The notes under the pieces were generated by a model. That model was not told the DNA's origin. It ran no database searches and saw nothing but the letters and a program-made list of their open reading frames with translations. From positions 1 through 64,000 of the forward strand of contig CABUPZ010000005.1 in assembly GCA_902493585.1 (NCBI GenBank): DNA of 64,000 nucleotides, in the 5' to 3' direction. How positions within the stretch are numbered: the first letter of the stretch is position 1; the number at the start of each line of letters is the position of its first letter. The DNA is from an uncultured Fusicatenibacter sp. (GTDB lineage Bacteria > Bacillota > Clostridia > Lachnospirales > Lachnospiraceae). The translations under genes were made by a program, and so were the position numbers. This document shows positions 51,984 to 60,877 of the stretch, one piece after another.

Positions 51984-52763
51984 ATGAGCGAGAAGGTAAT
52001 TTTGATTTCTATTGATGGAATGCGGCCGGATGGGGCATTGCAGTGCGGACATCCGTTTGTACAGAAGCTTTTATCCATGAGCAGTTATACCTTGACGGGG
52101 CAGTCGGTTCTGCCTACGATTACGCTGCCCTGCCATATGTCGATGTTTCACAGTGTTCCGCCCCAAAGACATGGGATTCTGAGCAACGATTACGTCCCGC
52201 CGGTGCGGCCTGTTCCGGGAATCGCAGAGCAGCTGGCCGCTGCCGGAAAAGTCTGCGCGGCTTTTTATAACTGGGAGCCGAACCGTAATTTATGGAAATC
52301 CGGTTCCATGAAATATACTTCCTACATAGAAGCGTATCAGGAAGAAAATACAGATCTGCTGCTGACCAGGCAGGCGGTCCGGATGCTGGAGGATCGAAAA
52401 CCGGATTTTATCTTTCTGTATCTGGTGGAGACGGACGACAAAGGCGGCCATGACCATGGATGGATGTCGGAACCGTATCTGCGTCAGTTATATAACGCGT
52501 TTGACTGTGTGGAGCAGGTGTTTGCTGCTGCGGCGAAGGATTATCATATCATTGTCACAGCGGACCATGGCGGTCATGGGAGAAGCCACGGGGAAGACTG
52601 CCCGGAAGATTTTATGATACCGATGTTTTTCTATGGTTCTTCTTTTGAACCTGGAAAAGAACTGGAAACCGCCAGCCTGCTGGATCTGGCGCCCACGATC
52701 GCGAAACTGACCGGTGTCCGTCCGGCGCGGGAGTGGGAAGGCAGAGTGATCGAGGGGATCTGA
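51984..52763 (+). CDS. Alkaline-phosphatase-superfamily phosphodiesterase
   Basis: 259 residues of the nucleotide pyrophosphatase/phosphodiesterase type. Metal residues: first Asp in ILISIDGMRPD, Thr nucleophile in VLPTITLPCHMSMF, Asp/His in YLVETDDKGGHDHG, and TADHGGHG. No signal peptide or membrane segment, so it acts inside the cell. Substrate unknown; a sugar-nucleotide or phospho-sugar is plausible given neighbours. ATG at 51984 after AAGGA. Confidence 0.85.
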   Translation: MSEKVILISIDGMRPDGALQCGHPFVQKLLSMSSYTLTGQSVLPTITLPCHMSMFHSVPPQRHGILSNDYVPPVRPVPGIAEQLAAAGKVCAAFYNWEPNRNLWKSGSMKYTSYIEAYQEENTDLLLTRQAVRMLEDRKPDFIFLYLVETDDKGGHDHGWMSEPYLRQLYNAFDCVEQVFAAAAKDYHIIVTADHGGHGRSHGEDCPEDFMIPMFFYGSSFEPGKELETASLLDLAPTIAKLTGVRPAREWEGRVIEGI

Positions 52764-52812
52764 TGGAAATCTGCTTTGGAAGATGCTGAGAAGGAATGTA
52801 ACGGGGAGTTTG

Positions 52813-52839
52813 CAACAGTTCAGCTGGCTGAGCTGGTAC
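52813..52839 (+). repeat. Dispersed repeat A, copy
   Basis: CAACAGTTCAGC pairs imperfectly with GCTGAGCTGGTA, loop tg. Lies between the phosphodiesterase and isomerase genes, 36 bases before the latter's start. Confidence 0.55.
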
Positions 52840-52874
52840 GAGAGGTTTTGCGGAATCAGGAGGAAACAGAAAGT

Positions 52875-53519
52875 ATGAAAATTGCATTGATAAACGAAAA
52901 CAGCCAGGCTGCAAAGAACGAAATAATCTGCAGCGTGCTGAAAAAAGTTGTGGAGCCGATGGGGCATGAAGTGCGCAATTATGGGATGTATTCGGCGGAG
53001 GATGAATGCCGGACCAACTATGTGCAGGTGGGAATTCTGGCGGCAGTGCTTCTGAACTCCGGCGCGGCGGATTATGTGATCACAGGATGCGGATCAGGAG
53101 CGGGGGCAATGCTGGCCTGCAATTCCTTTCCAGGCGTGATCTGCGGTCTTGCCGAGGATCCGCTGGACGCTTACGCGTTTGCCCAGATCAACGATGGAAA
53201 TGCCCTTTCCATTCCCTATGGAAAAGGTTTTGGATGGGGCGGAGAGCTGAATCTTCAGTACATTTTTGAAAAGCTTTTCTGTGAGGAGAGCGGACAGGGC
53301 TATCCGAAGGAACGTGGACCATTCATGCAGAAAAACAAAAGGATCCTGGATGAAGTGAGGAAGGCGGCTTATCGTCCGTTGACAGACATTCTGAAAGATC
53401 TGGATCCGGAACTGGTAAGAGGTGCTTTGGGTGGCGAGCATTTTCAGGAGTATTTCTTTGCGGATTGTAAGTGTGAGGAGATCGCGGAGGAAGTTCGGAA
53501 AATTTTAGAGGTTGTTTGA
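52875..53519 (+). CDS. RpiB/LacA/LacB-family sugar-phosphate isomerase
   Basis: 214 residues. N-terminal ~150 residues form the RpiB Rossmann-like fold (MKIALINENSQAAKNEIICS; YVITGCGSGAGAMLACNSFPG, in which CGSG is the phosphate loop and the Cys is the usual catalytic base). A helical C-terminal extension of ~60 residues is longer than typical RpiB. Interconverts a phospho-ketose and phospho-aldose; the sugar is not decidable. Start at 52875 follows GGAGGAA; the frame extends further upstream across repeat A without a ribosome site. Confidence 0.85.
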   Translation: MKIALINENSQAAKNEIICSVLKKVVEPMGHEVRNYGMYSAEDECRTNYVQVGILAAVLLNSGAADYVITGCGSGAGAMLACNSFPGVICGLAEDPLDAYAFAQINDGNALSIPYGKGFGWGGELNLQYIFEKLFCEESGQGYPKERGPFMQKNKRILDEVRKAAYRPLTDILKDLDPELVRGALGGEHFQEYFFADCKCEEIAEEVRKILEVV

Positions 53520-53577
53520 AAAAAGCGGGAATTCTCGGCCGGCAGACTCTGTTGGTTGAAAAATTCCCGTTTTCTTT
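53520..53577 (+). terminator. Terminator of the isomerase gene
   Basis: AAAAGCGGGAATT pairs with AATTCCCGTTTTC. The rest of the 372-base gap to 53891 is AT-rich, with a possible promoter TTGTAT-18-TAATAT near 53775-53804. Confidence 0.75.
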
Positions 53578-53891
53578 ATACGTCTGACGAAGTATGTTTC
53601 TTACAATCACAAATTTCGAATACGCCTAGTAGTGGGAAGGTATAAGTTGTTGTTTTCTAACAATGATTTTGGGTATTGACCGGGATGGGGAGCACATAAA
53701 TAAAAAGACATACAGGTGTAACGAAGTTAAAAAGTTATAAAATGATAATTTATAACACTTGTATTGAATGGGATTTGTATAAAAAGAGACAAAAGACATA
53801 ATATAATTGTTCAAAAGATCCGTGTTTTACTATACGGATTGTGATAGATTGGTTCAACAGCTAATGTATGGAGGAGGAAAAGGTAGGTAGC

Positions 53892-55403
53892 ATGGAAGAA
53901 CTTATGAAAGTATTGATTGTAGATGATGAAATGCCAGTCAGACAGGAAATGGCGGCCTATCCTTGGGAGTCTTATGGATGCTACCTGGTGGGGGATGCCA
54001 AAAATGGAAAAGAGGCATTACAGTTATGTTCGGAATTGAAGCCGGATATAGTTATCAGTGATATTTCTATGCCGGTTATGTCTGGTTTGGAATTGACCAA
54101 AGAGCTTCAGAAACTGTATTCCAACATTCAGGTGATTATTTTGACGGAGTACGAAGATTTTGAATATATGAAGACTGCTTTAAGGCTTAACGTAATCGAT
54201 TATATTGTAAAATTTGAAATGAACGAGGAGATGGTTGCCGCTGTTATAAAAAAAGCCCGCCAAAAGCTTCAGGAAAATGGAATTCTGAGAAAATCCATAG
54301 ATAAAGAAATGCGGAGGAAAGTTACGAAATATATGATGCGGCTTCACACAGACAGGAAAGCGGATCAGGAAATAAAAAAAGAACTGGAGAAATTACTTCA
54401 TTCCCTGAATCTTCTGTCCAAGGACAGACAGCGTTGTATTTTTCTCTGTACGGATATTCCTGTAGGATATCAGGCAGCGGTTCACGATGAATTAAGCGAA
54501 TATCTGGAGGGTGATGGCTTTATCAAGAGCTGGTCATATTTGTTTTCTAATATATATGCCATTGTTCTTCGTGACCAGTATAGAGAAACTTATAGAGCGT
54601 GTTTAGATAAGTTCTGCAATAATATTATGGAGTATTTGTCTTCGTTGACGGAGATTTCTAAGGTTTTTACAGTTACCTATCAAAGAGTCCGGGGCATAGA
54701 GGAATTTGTTCAGTGTACGACAGAGTATGAGGTATGGAACGATACCTTATTTTATCAGCCATCACAAAAAAATATTGACAGTGAAGAATTAATGGAAATT
54801 AGAAAATATGATGATTTGGTAAGACAAGAGTTGAAACAGATCTTCGATTTCATTCATACCGATCCGGAAACCTTTCGGATGAAATTGATAAAATATGCAA
54901 GGAAAGAACGGATTGAATCAAAGGGACTCCGACTTTTTACTGTCAGATGGCTGAAAGATTATTTTCAACAGACGGGTGAGCCGCACAGTGATTATCTGGA
55001 TGCTAATATTCATGAAATCAGTTCTATAGAGGATTTGGCGGATTATGTTGTTCAGACATTTGTTTCTGAAACAAAATATCGGGTAGAGATAAATAAAGCA
55101 ATTCATATTATAAATGAAGAATACAATACAAGACTGCAGCTTTCCGATGTGGCTTACAGAATAGGACTCAGTCCCCAGTATTTCAGTCGGCTGTTTCGTG
55201 AGGAAACGGGAAAAACATATAGTGATTACCTGATTTCGGTGAGAATTCGCCGGGCCAGGGAGCTTTTGAAGGAAGGGCGATTTAAAGTTTACGAGGTGGC
55301 TGAGTTGGTGGGAATTCCGAATTACCGATATTTTAGTGCTTTGTTTAAGAAAGAGACGGGGTATGCTCCAAAACAAGCGGGAAAGGGGAATGGGAATGTT
55401 TGA
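53892..55403 (+). CDS. Response regulator with AraC-type DNA-binding domain (YesN-like)
   Basis: About 503 residues. Receiver domain at the N-terminus (KVLIVDDEMPVRQEM; phospho-acceptor Asp in VISDISMPVMSG, ~D57; conserved Lys in YIVKFEMNEE), a long middle region, and a C-terminal pair of helix-turn-helix motifs (LSDVAYRIGLSPQYFSRLFR and VYEVAELVGIPNYRYFSALF). Starts at 53868, 53892 and 53904 are all in frame; AGGTAGG before 53892 favours that one. Overlaps the kinase gene. Likely activates the two downstream promoters with a shared upstream element. Confidence 0.9.
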   Translation: MEELMKVLIVDDEMPVRQEMAAYPWESYGCYLVGDAKNGKEALQLCSELKPDIVISDISMPVMSGLELTKELQKLYSNIQVIILTEYEDFEYMKTALRLNVIDYIVKFEMNEEMVAAVIKKARQKLQENGILRKSIDKEMRRKVTKYMMRLHTDRKADQEIKKELEKLLHSLNLLSKDRQRCIFLCTDIPVGYQAAVHDELSEYLEGDGFIKSWSYLFSNIYAIVLRDQYRETYRACLDKFCNNIMEYLSSLTEISKVFTVTYQRVRGIEEFVQCTTEYEVWNDTLFYQPSQKNIDSEELMEIRKYDDLVRQELKQIFDFIHTDPETFRMKLIKYARKERIESKGLRLFTVRWLKDYFQQTGEPHSDYLDANIHEISSIEDLADYVVQTFVSETKYRVEINKAIHIINEEYNTRLQLSDVAYRIGLSPQYFSRLFREETGKTYSDYLISVRIRRARELLKEGRFKVYEVAELVGIPNYRYFSALFKKETGYAPKQAGKGNGNV

Positions 55404-57153
55404 CAGAATGAAACTTATGAAAAGCAGTCTTCGGAAAATTGGATTTTCTGTCCGTTGGTTTTTAACTACTTTTCTGATGGCTGCGGTGATTATGCTTTTG
55501 ATGCAGGCGGTAATCCTTTATAAACAAGTAGAAAAAATAAGGGACAATCAGGAAATGGAATTAAGCAATAGTCTGGAACAGGCCAATCAGTTTGTAGATT
55601 ACTATGTAAACTCTATTCAGGAACTATTGCTCACGAGTGTCATGAGGGATGATCTTTTTTATGATGACAGTGATGTGACAGAATTGCTGAAAGAGATTCC
55701 CAAGGGAAAGACTGGCATTCAGGAAGTATATACGAGACAACAGGATGGGGAGATTATATGCGGAAACCAGATTATGTATCAGATTTTGCAGGATGAAACA
55801 GTGGAAGCATATATGGAGCAGTCGGAAAAGAAACCGGGCACTGTGTTCTGGTCAGAACCATATTACAGTGTAATGCAGGCGAATCAGACACTGTGCGTGG
55901 CTTATACGGATGGGCAGACAGGAAAAACCATTGCGGCCGAAGTGAATTTGAGAACCCTGTATCAGAATCTGAATAAGATTCTTCGTGAGAATGGAGAGTC
56001 TTTTCTGGTTACTACGCAGAAGAAGTCCGTGATTATTTTTGACACGTCGAATCAATCTATGATTCCGACGGTAAAAGGGTTATATCCGGTAGAAGTGGAG
56101 CCGGATTTTATTCAGGATAAAGACTTTTCCAATGTTAGCCATAAGCTGTTTCATTTGTCGGGTAATCCAAATTATTATGGCATGCATAGTGATAAAAATA
56201 TAGCCAGTTGGTATATTTTTACGATTGTCGACGACGCGCTGCTGAATCGGGGAATTGGTGATTTGCTGAGTAGTTCGGTCTTGTATCTGCTGCTGGGGTT
56301 GTCCATGGTTGGAATTGCCGTTTATCGTGTGGTTTTTTATTTTACGAAACCGATTCGTCAGCTGGCAGTCACCATGGAAAGTGTCAGAGACCTGGAAACT
56401 TTAAAACCGATTGAAAATGTCAAAGATGATGAGGTGGGCAGGCTGACGGATTGCTATAACAGGCTGATGCTGAGAATACAGGATCTGGTGGAAAACATCA
56501 TGGTATCGGAGCGAAAACGGTCAGCTTTTGAATTTCGAATGTACCAGAATCAAATAGGACCGCATTTTCTGCGAAATGTGCTGTATTGCATTGCGAGTCT
56601 TCTTCGCCAGAAACGAATAAATGATGCGGAGGCAGCCATCAAATCTCTTGCGGAATTGCTCTCTTATAGTTTTGACAACAGTACTCCGATCGTAGAATTA
56701 AGCCAGGAAATCAGCAGCCTTGAAAAATATCTTGCCATACAGAAAGTCAGGTATGGGGATATGTTCTCAACGGAAATTGAAATAAAAGAGGGAGCATACG
56801 ACAGTAAGATTTTAAAATTTATTCTGCAGCCTCTGGTGGAAAATGCCATTATACATGGACTTCCTGCAGTTGTGGAGGGTCAGGGGAGAATCTGCATTCG
56901 AGTGTGCAGGTATAAAGAATACCTGGTTATTTTTGTGAGTGATAATGGCTGCGGAATGAGTAAAGAGCAGATCAGTGAAGCATTGAGTAATAAGAACGGC
57001 GAAAATAGAAAAGACAGATATTCCGGTATCGGAATTGCCAATATCGTGGAACGTATACATCTCCAATATGGAGAAAAATACGGTATAAAAATATACAGTC
57101 AGATTGGAAAGGGAACGGTTTTGCGGGTGAAATTGCCATATTTTTATGAGTAA
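55396..57153 (+). CDS. Sensor histidine kinase (YesM-like)
   Basis: 585 residues: membrane helix ~17-37, an extracellular dCache-like sensor (~38-290), second helix (~295-315), HAMP linker (~318-370), HisKA_7TM-type box QIGPHFLRNVLYCIAS with phospho-acceptor H390, and a HATPase domain (LQPLVENAIIHGL, VSDNGCGM, SGIGIANIVERI). Start at 55396 lies nine bases after AAAGGGG and overlaps the regulator stop. Such kinases sense extracellular oligosaccharides or their binding proteins. Confidence 0.92.
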   Translation: MFDRMKLMKSSLRKIGFSVRWFLTTFLMAAVIMLLMQAVILYKQVEKIRDNQEMELSNSLEQANQFVDYYVNSIQELLLTSVMRDDLFYDDSDVTELLKEIPKGKTGIQEVYTRQQDGEIICGNQIMYQILQDETVEAYMEQSEKKPGTVFWSEPYYSVMQANQTLCVAYTDGQTGKTIAAEVNLRTLYQNLNKILRENGESFLVTTQKKSVIIFDTSNQSMIPTVKGLYPVEVEPDFIQDKDFSNVSHKLFHLSGNPNYYGMHSDKNIASWYIFTIVDDALLNRGIGDLLSSSVLYLLLGLSMVGIAVYRVVFYFTKPIRQLAVTMESVRDLETLKPIENVKDDEVGRLTDCYNRLMLRIQDLVENIMVSERKRSAFEFRMYQNQIGPHFLRNVLYCIASLLRQKRINDAEAAIKSLAELLSYSFDNSTPIVELSQEISSLEKYLAIQKVRYGDMFSTEIEIKEGAYDSKILKFILQPLVENAIIHGLPAVVEGQGRICIRVCRYKEYLVIFVSDNGCGMSKEQISEALSNKNGENRKDRYSGIGIANIVERIHLQYGEKYGIKIYSQIGKGTVLRVKLPYFYE

Positions 57154-57187
57154 GTCTATATATTTCTCTATAAAGAATGGTAAAATA

Positions 57188-57251
57188 GCTAAAATAGTGT
57201 ACATAATGATAAAATCAATGTGTATTATGAGCAAAAATGATATGCTATACT
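57188..57251 (+). promoter_or_regulatory. Promoter with upstream element, solute-binding gene
   Basis: Element from 57188 begins GCTAAAATAGT, preceded by another TAAAATAG unit at 57181. The -10 TATACT is at 57246-57251, exactly 58 bases from the element start. The -35 position is poor, as expected for an activator-dependent promoter. Confidence 0.7.
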
Positions 57252-57311
57252 TTCTTTAACAGAAACAAGTAGTTCTGATACTACTCATAATCAGAAAGGC
57301 AGGTTAGAAAT

Positions 57312-58868
57312 ATGAAGAACAGAAAGATGTTGGCGGCGTTACTGATCGGAACTATGGCAGTCGGAAGCGTGACGGGATGTACAACAGCAGAAACACCGCA
57401 GACAAACTCTGAGGCGCAGCAAACTGACAGTGCGGCAGATCAGGAAGAACGTGTTTCAATCGAAATCGTGAGCGGAGACTCCGTAGAACTGCCGCCGGAG
57501 AGCGAAAACTTTGTCAATGAAGCGTTATCAGAAGCAATCGGAGCAGATGTGACATTTTCAATTCTGGGTTCGGGAAATGATTATTCCACAGCGTTGAATG
57601 TGCGCATTACGGGCGGAGATGTACCCGATATTTTTGCAGTTCCGTCAGATGTAGGAAGCAGCAAGGTAATCAGCAAGGATACTTACTATCAGTATATACA
57701 GAATAATGTAATTATGAGTCTTGATCCGTATATGGATCAGCTGCAGCCAGTGTTGGATTTTACCGGTGAACCTGCAAAAACAGATTTGTACGAGGGGAAG
57801 ACTTACCTGGTTCCTGTCAAAACAATTGATACGGTATGGACTTCAAATATGATACGTACGGACTGGCTGGAAGCTGTCGGTGCAGAGATGCCGAAGACAG
57901 CGGAAGAGATGCTGGAGGTATGTAAGAAGTTTACCTTTGAAGATCCAGATGGAAACGGAAAAGCGGACACGTATGGTCTTTCTGGTGCAGGGCTTAAAAT
58001 ATTTGATACGATCTTATATGGATATGATGCGTCAGTTGCAAATGATATCATAATCAGAGACGGAAAAGTAACATCAACGCTTCTCAGTCCTCACATGAAG
58101 GAAGGCCTGGAAATGTGTAAAGCATATGTCGATTCGGGAGCAATTGACCCGGATCTTGTAGCCAATAATGATAGCGTTACGACGGATAAAGCCGTTCAGG
58201 GAGTTACCGGAATTGTTAATGCTTCTTTTGCGGGACTGATGAGGCAAACTACGCAGGATCAGGTTGCGGCGGTCAATCCAAATGCGAAATGGGAAGTATT
58301 CAATGCGCTGGAGGGTCCTGACGGAGCTTATTGCGGCAGCAGAGACGTGACAAATACAGGCGCCCGATATGTAATTGGAAAACATGTGGAAGAAGATCCT
58401 GCAAAGCTTGAGAAGATTATCGAACTGCTGAACTATCTGGCATCGGAAGAAGGTCAGCGTCTTGTGTGCTATGGAATTGAAGGGGAACATTATAATCTTG
58501 TGGACGGCGAAGTGGTGCCGACGGACCGTATGGCATCGGAAACGGATTTCATATGGTGTTATCAGATGCTGGAACGTGACAATGATAAGTATCTTAAAGT
58601 CAAATTCAAAGAATGGGATGAACTGTTGCCATATGTGGACACAATTCCACGGTTTGAGATTTATAATGGCGCGGTGAGAGCGCCGGAAGGATTCTATGCG
58701 GAAGACTTCAACAAGTATATTACTGAGGAGATGACGAAGTTCATCTATGGACAGAGAGATATTGCGGAATACGATACATTTCTGGAAGAACTTGAAAGTA
58801 TGTTTGGCTTTTCTGATTATATGAAGACAGCAGAAGAACAGCTGAGAGAATATGGTCTGGTAGAGTAA
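57312..58868 (+). CDS. Extracellular sugar-type solute-binding lipoprotein
   Basis: 518 residues. Signal MLAALLIGTMAVGSVTGC with lipobox Cys at 23, a Ser/Gln/Glu linker, then a type 1 extracellular binding fold (ALNVRITGGDVPDIFAV, MIRTDWLEAVGAEMPKTAEE, GDVT..GARYVIG). The family is the LplA/YtcQ type that captures complex oligosaccharides. It has its own promoter and terminator, separating it from the permeases, which usually gives more receptor than transporter. Confidence 0.92.
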   Translation: MKNRKMLAALLIGTMAVGSVTGCTTAETPQTNSEAQQTDSAADQEERVSIEIVSGDSVELPPESENFVNEALSEAIGADVTFSILGSGNDYSTALNVRITGGDVPDIFAVPSDVGSSKVISKDTYYQYIQNNVIMSLDPYMDQLQPVLDFTGEPAKTDLYEGKTYLVPVKTIDTVWTSNMIRTDWLEAVGAEMPKTAEEMLEVCKKFTFEDPDGNGKADTYGLSGAGLKIFDTILYGYDASVANDIIIRDGKVTSTLLSPHMKEGLEMCKAYVDSGAIDPDLVANNDSVTTDKAVQGVTGIVNASFAGLMRQTTQDQVAAVNPNAKWEVFNALEGPDGAYCGSRDVTNTGARYVIGKHVEEDPAKLEKIIELLNYLASEEGQRLVCYGIEGEHYNLVDGEVVPTDRMASETDFIWCYQMLERDNDKYLKVKFKEWDELLPYVDTIPRFEIYNGAVRAPEGFYAEDFNKYITEEMTKFIYGQRDIAEYDTFLEELESMFGFSDYMKTAEEQLREYGLVE

Positions 58869-58884
58869 GATACGAACGCAGGAG

Positions 58885-58932
58885 TACCCGGCGGAAATAG
58901 CAGGAAACTGCTGTTTCTGCCGGGTATTTTTA
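58885..58932 (+). terminator. Terminator of the solute-binding gene
   Basis: TACCCGGC (58885-58892) pairs with GCCGGGTA (58919-58926), inner AGCAG/CTGCT, then TTTTTAT. Confidence 0.85.
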
Positions 58933-58980
58933 TGGTGACGGTTCCATTGGTCGACCTGTAACCTTTTCCATTAAAAACTC

Positions 58981-59044
58981 GCTAAAATAGTAGACAATAT
59001 TATAAGATCCCTGCATATTTTGCACAAAATATTGGTAGTATAAT
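58981..59044 (+). promoter_or_regulatory. Promoter with upstream element, permease operon
   Basis: Element from 58981 begins GCTAAAATAGT and matches 57188 at about 23 of 29 positions; -10 TATAAT at 59039-59044 is again exactly 58 bases downstream. Poor -35. Leader to the first start is about 25 bases. Confidence 0.75.
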
Positions 59045-59075
59045 TCTCTTATCAAAGAAGAAAGGACAAAAGAGT

Positions 59076-59987
59076 ATGAAAGGAAAATGTCAAAAAATAC
59101 TGAAAAGATACTGGCCGTTATATGTAATGCTGCTTCCAGTTATTGTCTGGTATGTAATCTTTAAATATGTTCCCATGTACGGGCTGGTTATTTCTTTCAA
59201 AGACTTCAATATTAGTGAAGGAATTTTGGGAAGTCCGTGGACGACGCCTCTGTTTAAGCATTTTGAGTATTTTTTCAACGGACCTTATGCAGCACAGATT
59301 ATTTCCAATACATTTATTATCAGTATTTACAAAATTATTTTTGGCATGCTGCCGCCAATGATCCTAGCGATCTTTATTCATCAATGCCGGCAAAAATGGT
59401 TTGGGCGGGTGGTTCAAACGCTGTCTTACCTGCCGCATTTTCTCTCCTGGGTTATTATTTATGGAATTTTAATTGCATTTTTTTCTGAGAGTACAGGTTT
59501 GATCAACAGATGGCTCAAAGAAATAGGTTCAACGGCAATTCCATTTCTGACTTCCCCCAAATATTTTCGGGGAGTTCTGATTGCATCAGATGTCTGGCAG
59601 AGTATGGGATGGGGTGCGATTATTTATCTCTCATCGATCAGCAGTATTGATCCGACACTGTATGAAGCGGCAGAAATTGACGGATGCGGCAGACTGCGTA
59701 AAATCATTCATATTATACTGCCCCATCTGAAAAGCGTATTTATCATGCTTTTGATTTTGAAACTTGGTTCTATTTTAGATGCCGGATTCGATCAAATTTA
59801 TATTCTTTCTACGCCTCAGGTTCTCAGTGTATCAGAGATCATTGATACATGGGTGTTTAAAGAAGGTTTGCAGAAGATGAACTACAGTTTGGCTACAGCG
59901 GTTGGATTGTTCAAATCAATCATTGGTTTTACCTTGGTTATGCTTTCCAACAAATTGGCGCGTAAATGGGGGTACGGATTATGGTAA
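59076..59987 (+). CDS. Sugar ABC permease, LplB/YteP-type
   Basis: 303 residues with six hydrophobic helices and the N-terminal VIWYVIFKYVPMYGLVISFK. The cytoplasmic coupling loop is LYEAAEIDGCGRLRKIIHII (EAA motif). Start at 59076 after AAAGGA. It pairs with the next permease. No ATPase gene is present in this cluster, as usual for Lpl/Ytc systems, which share a multitask ATPase (MsmX/MsiK type) encoded elsewhere. Confidence 0.93.
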   Translation: MKGKCQKILKRYWPLYVMLLPVIVWYVIFKYVPMYGLVISFKDFNISEGILGSPWTTPLFKHFEYFFNGPYAAQIISNTFIISIYKIIFGMLPPMILAIFIHQCRQKWFGRVVQTLSYLPHFLSWVIIYGILIAFFSESTGLINRWLKEIGSTAIPFLTSPKYFRGVLIASDVWQSMGWGAIIYLSSISSIDPTLYEAAEIDGCGRLRKIIHIILPHLKSVFIMLLILKLGSILDAGFDQIYILSTPQVLSVSEIIDTWVFKEGLQKMNYSLATAVGLFKSIIGFTLVMLSNKLARKWGYGLW

Positions 59988-60868
59988 GGAGAAAAAGAGC
60001 AGGCAGAGAGCGTGTAAACAGATACAAAATGCAGAAATTCGATGTGGTAATCTATCTTGTGCTGTTTTTTGTCGGACTTCTATGCCTTTTCCCTCTGATG
60101 TATGTATTCAGTGTATCGCTGACGCCGATCACAGAAGTATATGAAAACGGAGGTTTCGTATTGATTCCGAAAGAGATTACCTTTGAGGCATATCGCAGTA
60201 TTCTGACAGGCAGCGGCATACCGAGAGCGCTTCGTGTTACCGTCGGCATTTCTGTAGTGGGAACTTTTGTTTCGGTTGTGATGACAACTTTGGTTGCATA
60301 TCCACTAAGCAGAAAGGATCTTCCAGGAAGAAAATATTTGGTACCGTTTTTCGTATTTACGATGCTGTTTTCAGGCGGAACGATTCCTACCTACTTGGTT
60401 GTAAAGGCAGTGGGACTTACAGGTAGCTATTTGTCATTGATTGTTCCGACGGCTGTCAGTACATACAATATGCTAGTCATGAAGGCGTTTTATGAGAGCC
60501 TTCCGGTGGAGTTATCAGAAGCGGCCAGAATTGACGGGGCAGGAGAGTTCAGCGTTTTATATAAGATTATCATTCCGTTATCCAAACCGGTTATGATGAC
60601 AGTTGGCTTATTTTATCTAGTTTCTTATTGGAATACATATTTTTCTGCGCTGATGTATATTACTGAGGATACTATGCAGCCGCTCCAGATTGTTTTAAGA
60701 AGACTGCTCGCAGCAAGCAGCTCTCTTCAGAATGTGGATCAGGTTATGCCTTCTACTACGTTGCAGATGGCGGCGGTAATTGTCAGCTGTCTTCCGGTAT
60801 TAATGATATATCCGTTTTTACAAAAATATTTTACAAAAGGTATGGTATTGGGTGCCGTAAAGGGCTAA
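59981..60868 (+). CDS. Sugar ABC permease, LplC/YtcP-type
   Basis: 295 residues, six helices. Start region KFDVVIYLVLFFVGLLCLFP, conserved TMLFSGGTIPTYLVVKAVGL, coupling loop LSEAARIDGAGEFSVLYKII and the C-terminal QKYFTKGMVLGAVKG of the family. ATG at 59981 overlaps the preceding stop. Immediately followed by the FAD oxidoreductase. Confidence 0.93.
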   Translation: MVRRKRAGRERVNRYKMQKFDVVIYLVLFFVGLLCLFPLMYVFSVSLTPITEVYENGGFVLIPKEITFEAYRSILTGSGIPRALRVTVGISVVGTFVSVVMTTLVAYPLSRKDLPGRKYLVPFFVFTMLFSGGTIPTYLVVKAVGLTGSYLSLIVPTAVSTYNMLVMKAFYESLPVELSEAARIDGAGEFSVLYKIIIPLSKPVMMTVGLFYLVSYWNTYFSALMYITEDTMQPLQIVLRRLLAASSSLQNVDQVMPSTTLQMAAVIVSCLPVLMIYPFLQKYFTKGMVLGAVKG

Positions 60869-60877
60869 AGGAGAAAA

